Of a DNA stretch of 7,738 bases, positions 5,227 to 7,738 are shown piece by piece (within the stretch, counting starts at the first letter, position 1; each line of letters opens with the position of its first letter). The stretch comes from an uncultured Pseudomonadota bacterium. GTDB taxonomy: Bacteria; Pseudomonadota; Alphaproteobacteria; Rs-D84. The stretch lies in assembly GCA_947169505.1 (NCBI GenBank), contig CAMVPZ010000039.1, positions 1 to 7,738 on the forward strand. Direction: 5' to 3'. A program made the translations under genes and the position numbers. The notes under the pieces were generated by a model. That model saw only the letters and a list, made by a program, of their open reading frames with translations. It ran no database searches and had not been told where the DNA came from.

Positions 5227-7626
5227 TTATACATTATTTTGCGTAACAATGAAATCAATTTCTTTACCAAAAGTTATTTCGCCGGCACGTGCCGCAGATT
5301 TAATAAGACCATGCAAAATTTCCGGTGTATCATTTGGAATTGTTAGTTTTTCCAATTTTGCACCATTACCAATTTTACGTTCTGTGCGAAGTCCACGAAC
5401 AGTCTTCAAAATATCCAGCGCAATATTCATAGTTTCAACATCAGTGTTGTATTCATCTTTGACATCAGGATATGATGTTAAATGTAATGTTTCGCCACCT
5501 TCGACATCTTTGTAAATCTTTTGCCATAATTCTTCAGTAATAAATGGAATAAATGGCGCATACAAACCGATTATATTTCTTAATACCGTATACAAAGTCC
5601 ATTGTGCAGACAATTTTGATTCGGGTGAATATTTTTCAGGCGACCAAAATCTGTCTTTGATAAATTCCAAATATTGATCACAGAATATATCCCAAAAGAA
5701 TGTATCAATTGCCGCACGAGCATTATAATTGAAATATTTATCTAAATTTTTACGTGTTTCTGCAACCGCTTTGTTCAATTCATTCAACACCCATCTGTCT
5801 TCGATAAATCTTTCGCCAACCTGTATTTCTTTTGCAGTTTTTGGATCAAAATCAGTCAAATTCATCAAAACGTATTTAGAAGCATTCCACAATTTAGTAA
5901 GCAATTTAGAACCACGTTTCACTTCGTCTTCAATATATGGCAAATTTGTCCCAATCGGCGCAGTCGCAATCCAATAACGCACCGCATCAACACCAAATTT
6001 GTTTATCGCTTCCATTGGGTCTGTACCATTTCCTTTGCTTTTAGACATTTTTTTACCATGTTTATCAACAACCATTCCGTGCATATAAACAGTTTTAAAT
6101 GGTACGTCTTTCATAACATACAAGCCCATCATTATCATACGTGATACCCAGAAAAATATTAAATCTGAACCCGTGCACAAATAATCCGTAGGATAATAAC
6201 GTTTTAATTCTTCGGTGTTATCTGGCCACCCGAGTGTCGAAAACGGCCACAAACCAGACGAAAACCAAGTATCCAATGTATCGGGGTCTTGGGTTAATTT
6301 TTTACCACCAGATTGTTTAATTGCTTCTTCTTCGGTTTCTGCAACATACACTTTGCCATCTTCGTCATACCAAGCCGGTATATGATGTCCCCACCACAAT
6401 TGACGTGAAATCGTCCAAGGACGAATATTATTCATCCACGCCATAAACAAATTATATCTGTGTTCTGGCACAAATTTAATCTTGCCATCTTCAACCGCTT
6501 TAATCGCAGGCACCGCCAAAGTTTTTGCATCAACAAACCATTGTGTCGTTAACATTGGTTCAACCGGGACACCGCCACGTTCTGAATACGGTGTTGGAAT
6601 AACTTTGTCTTCAATTTTCACCATTAAACCCGCCGCAGTGATATCTTCCACAATTGCCTGACGTGCAACATATCTGTCCATGCCACGATATTTTTCTGGC
6701 ACCACAGATTCATTATTTAATTTCGCATCCATTGTTAAAATACAAAGCGGTTCTAAGTTATGACGAAGTCCAACTTCATAATCGTCAAAATCATGTGCAG
6801 GTGTAATTTTTACCGCACCAGTGCCCTTTTCAGGATCTGCGTGAACATCAGCCACAATTGGAATTTCAATATTGGTCAACGGAATAATTGCACGCTTTCC
6901 AATCAAATGTTTTAATTTTTCGTTTTCTGGATGAATTGCAATTGCTTTATCACCAAACAAAGTTTCGGGACGTGTAGTTGCAATTTCAACAAAACCACCA
7001 CCAACCAATGGATAGTTAAAATAATAAAATTTACCATGTTCTTCACGTGTTTCAATTTCCAAATCTGAAACCGATGTTTGCTGTTTTGGACACCAATTCA
7101 CAAGGCGTTTATCACGATAGATTAAACCTTCGTTATACATTTTTACAAATAATTGAGTGACTGCACGTGACAAACCATCATCCATAGTAAATCTTTCACG
7201 TTTCCATGCAGGTGTTATACCCAAAACATGCATTTGGTTTAAAATTTCACTTCCCTTGTCTGCTTTCCATTTCCACGCAGCGTCCAATTTTTCATTTAAT
7301 GTCAAAGTATTTGGATTAATTCCACGTTTAGACAAATCACGTTCCACCAATAATTGTGTTGCGATGGCCGCATGGTCGGTTCCTGGCTGCCACAAAACAT
7401 CAAACCCAGACATTCTTTTATAACGACAAACAATATCAGTCAACACGTTATCCAACGCATGCCCCATATGCAAATTCCCAGTCACATTTGGTGGTGGCAT
7501 CATTACACAGAATGATTTTTTATTTGAATTAACATCATTATCCCAAAAATTATTTTCATCCCAAAAGTTTTGAATTTTGGTTTCTAATTCACGTGTATCT
7601 ATGTTTTTACCCAATTCGATATTCAT
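5227..7626 (-). CDS. valS: Valyl-tRNA synthetase
   Basis: The 799-residue class Ia enzyme attaches valine to tRNA-Val and edits mischarged threonine. The catalytic domain opens with PPPNVTGNLHMGH (44-56, the HIGH motif) and is interrupted by the CP1 editing domain (about 190-345) with ATTRPETLFGD (216-226) and GTGAVKITPAHDFDDY (268-283). TWFSSGLWPFSTLGW (453-467) is typical of ValRS, and HGKKMSKSKGNGTDP (523-537) is the KMSKS loop. The anticodon-binding helical domain covers roughly 600-750. The protein ends soon after it (FGKEIDFIVTQNNV), so it appears to lack the C-terminal coiled-coil arm that brings many bacterial ValRS to 860-950 residues. The start at 7624-7626 has GAGG at 7632-7635 and a promoter about 28 bases upstream. 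The thioesterase gene follows after 21 bases. Confidence 0.97.
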   Translation of the reverse strand: MNIELGKNIDTRELETKIQNFWDENNFWDNDVNSNKKSFCVMMPPPNVTGNLHMGHALDNVLTDIVCRYKRMSGFDVLWQPGTDHAAIATQLLVERDLSKRGINPNTLTLNEKLDAAWKWKADKGSEILNQMHVLGITPAWKRERFTMDDGLSRAVTQLFVKMYNEGLIYRDKRLVNWCPKQQTSVSDLEIETREEHGKFYYFNYPLVGGGFVEIATTRPETLFGDKAIAIHPENEKLKHLIGKRAIIPLTNIEIPIVADVHADPEKGTGAVKITPAHDFDDYEVGLRHNLEPLCILTMDAKLNNESVVPEKYRGMDRYVARQAIVEDITAAGLMVKIEDKVIPTPYSERGGVPVEPMLTTQWFVDAKTLAVPAIKAVEDGKIKFVPEHRYNLFMAWMNNIRPWTISRQLWWGHHIPAWYDEDGKVYVAETEEEAIKQSGGKKLTQDPDTLDTWFSSGLWPFSTLGWPDNTEELKRYYPTDYLCTGSDLIFFWVSRMIMMGLYVMKDVPFKTVYMHGMVVDKHGKKMSKSKGNGTDPMEAINKFGVDAVRYWIATAPIGTNLPYIEDEVKRGSKLLTKLWNASKYVLMNLTDFDPKTAKEIQVGERFIEDRWVLNELNKAVAETRKNLDKYFNYNARAAIDTFFWDIFCDQYLEFIKDRFWSPEKYSPESKLSAQWTLYTVLRNIIGLYAPFIPFITEELWQKIYKDVEGGETLHLTSYPDVKDEYNTDVETMNIALDILKTVRGLRTERKIGNGAKLEKLTIPNDTPEILHGLIKSAARAGEITFGKEIDFIVTQNNV

Positions 7627-7653
7627 GTTTGCCTCGCATTTTACAATATGCGA

Positions 7654-7682
7654 ATTTTACACGATAAAAAACGCAAAATCAA
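7654..7682 (-). promoter_or_regulatory. Probable valS promoter
   Basis: On the minus strand TTGATT (7677-7682) and TAAAAT (7654-7659) are 17 bases apart; each matches consensus at four or five of six positions. Transcription would start near 7646, about 20 bases ahead of the valS ATG. I see no T-box or other leader structure in the short untranslated region. Confidence 0.6.
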
Positions 7683-7738
7683 GTTTATGCTTAACAAAAC
7701 ATTCCTAATGAAAAATCCCGCTAAAAAGCATATTATTT

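Noticed and set aside
7696..7738. Possible terminator near the right edge (cccgctaaaaagc)
   Set aside because: Only a 3-bp stem (GCT/AGC) is visible before the window ends, and no T-run follows a proper hairpin.

Overview
The window looks like ordinary chromosome from an AT-rich alphaproteobacterium. The strongest pointer is the DNA gyrase A subunit: its C-terminal half, with an acidic insert between blades and a stretch reading NGFGKRTSSYEYR, resembles alphaproteobacterial GyrA as I remember it. The short MerR-type regulator is also of a kind common in that class. AT-rich lineages there include gut-associated and intracellular groups, but the sequence alone does not say which. Every complete gene ends in TAA, the standard code works throughout, and I see no phage, insertion sequence, CRISPR array or tRNA.

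Layout from left to right. (1) Positions 1-552, minus strand: the first 184 residues of an SF2 DEAH-box helicase/ResIII-type ATPase, cut by the window edge. (2) 553-759: a 207-base gap with a likely helicase promoter and two related CCGG hairpins; the right-hand one is a good terminator for the next operon. (3) 760-3938, minus strand: gyrA followed 14 bases later by a small MerR-family gene, probably one transcript. (4) 3939-4097: divergent promoter region, with a gyrA promoter on the minus strand and an exact TTGACA/TATAAT promoter on the plus strand. (5) 4098-4422, plus strand: an undescribed-looking 36-residue membrane miniprotein, then rpmH (ribosomal protein L34), ended by a strong 12-bp-stem terminator shared with the convergent gene. 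(6) 4477-7626, minus strand: valS (valyl-tRNA synthetase) followed by an acyl-ACP thioesterase gene, probably co-transcribed from a promoter just upstream of valS.

Most of the content is core information processing: DNA supercoiling, translation and tRNA charging. The thioesterase would release fatty acids from acyl-ACP and is the least expected gene for this kind of genome. I found no convincing new multi-gene system. The best leads are the 36-residue ORF behind a perfect promoter ahead of rpmH, the thioesterase next to valS, an unusual helicase motif III, and a short CCGG repeat found both in the intergenic hairpins and in the coding linker of the MerR gene.
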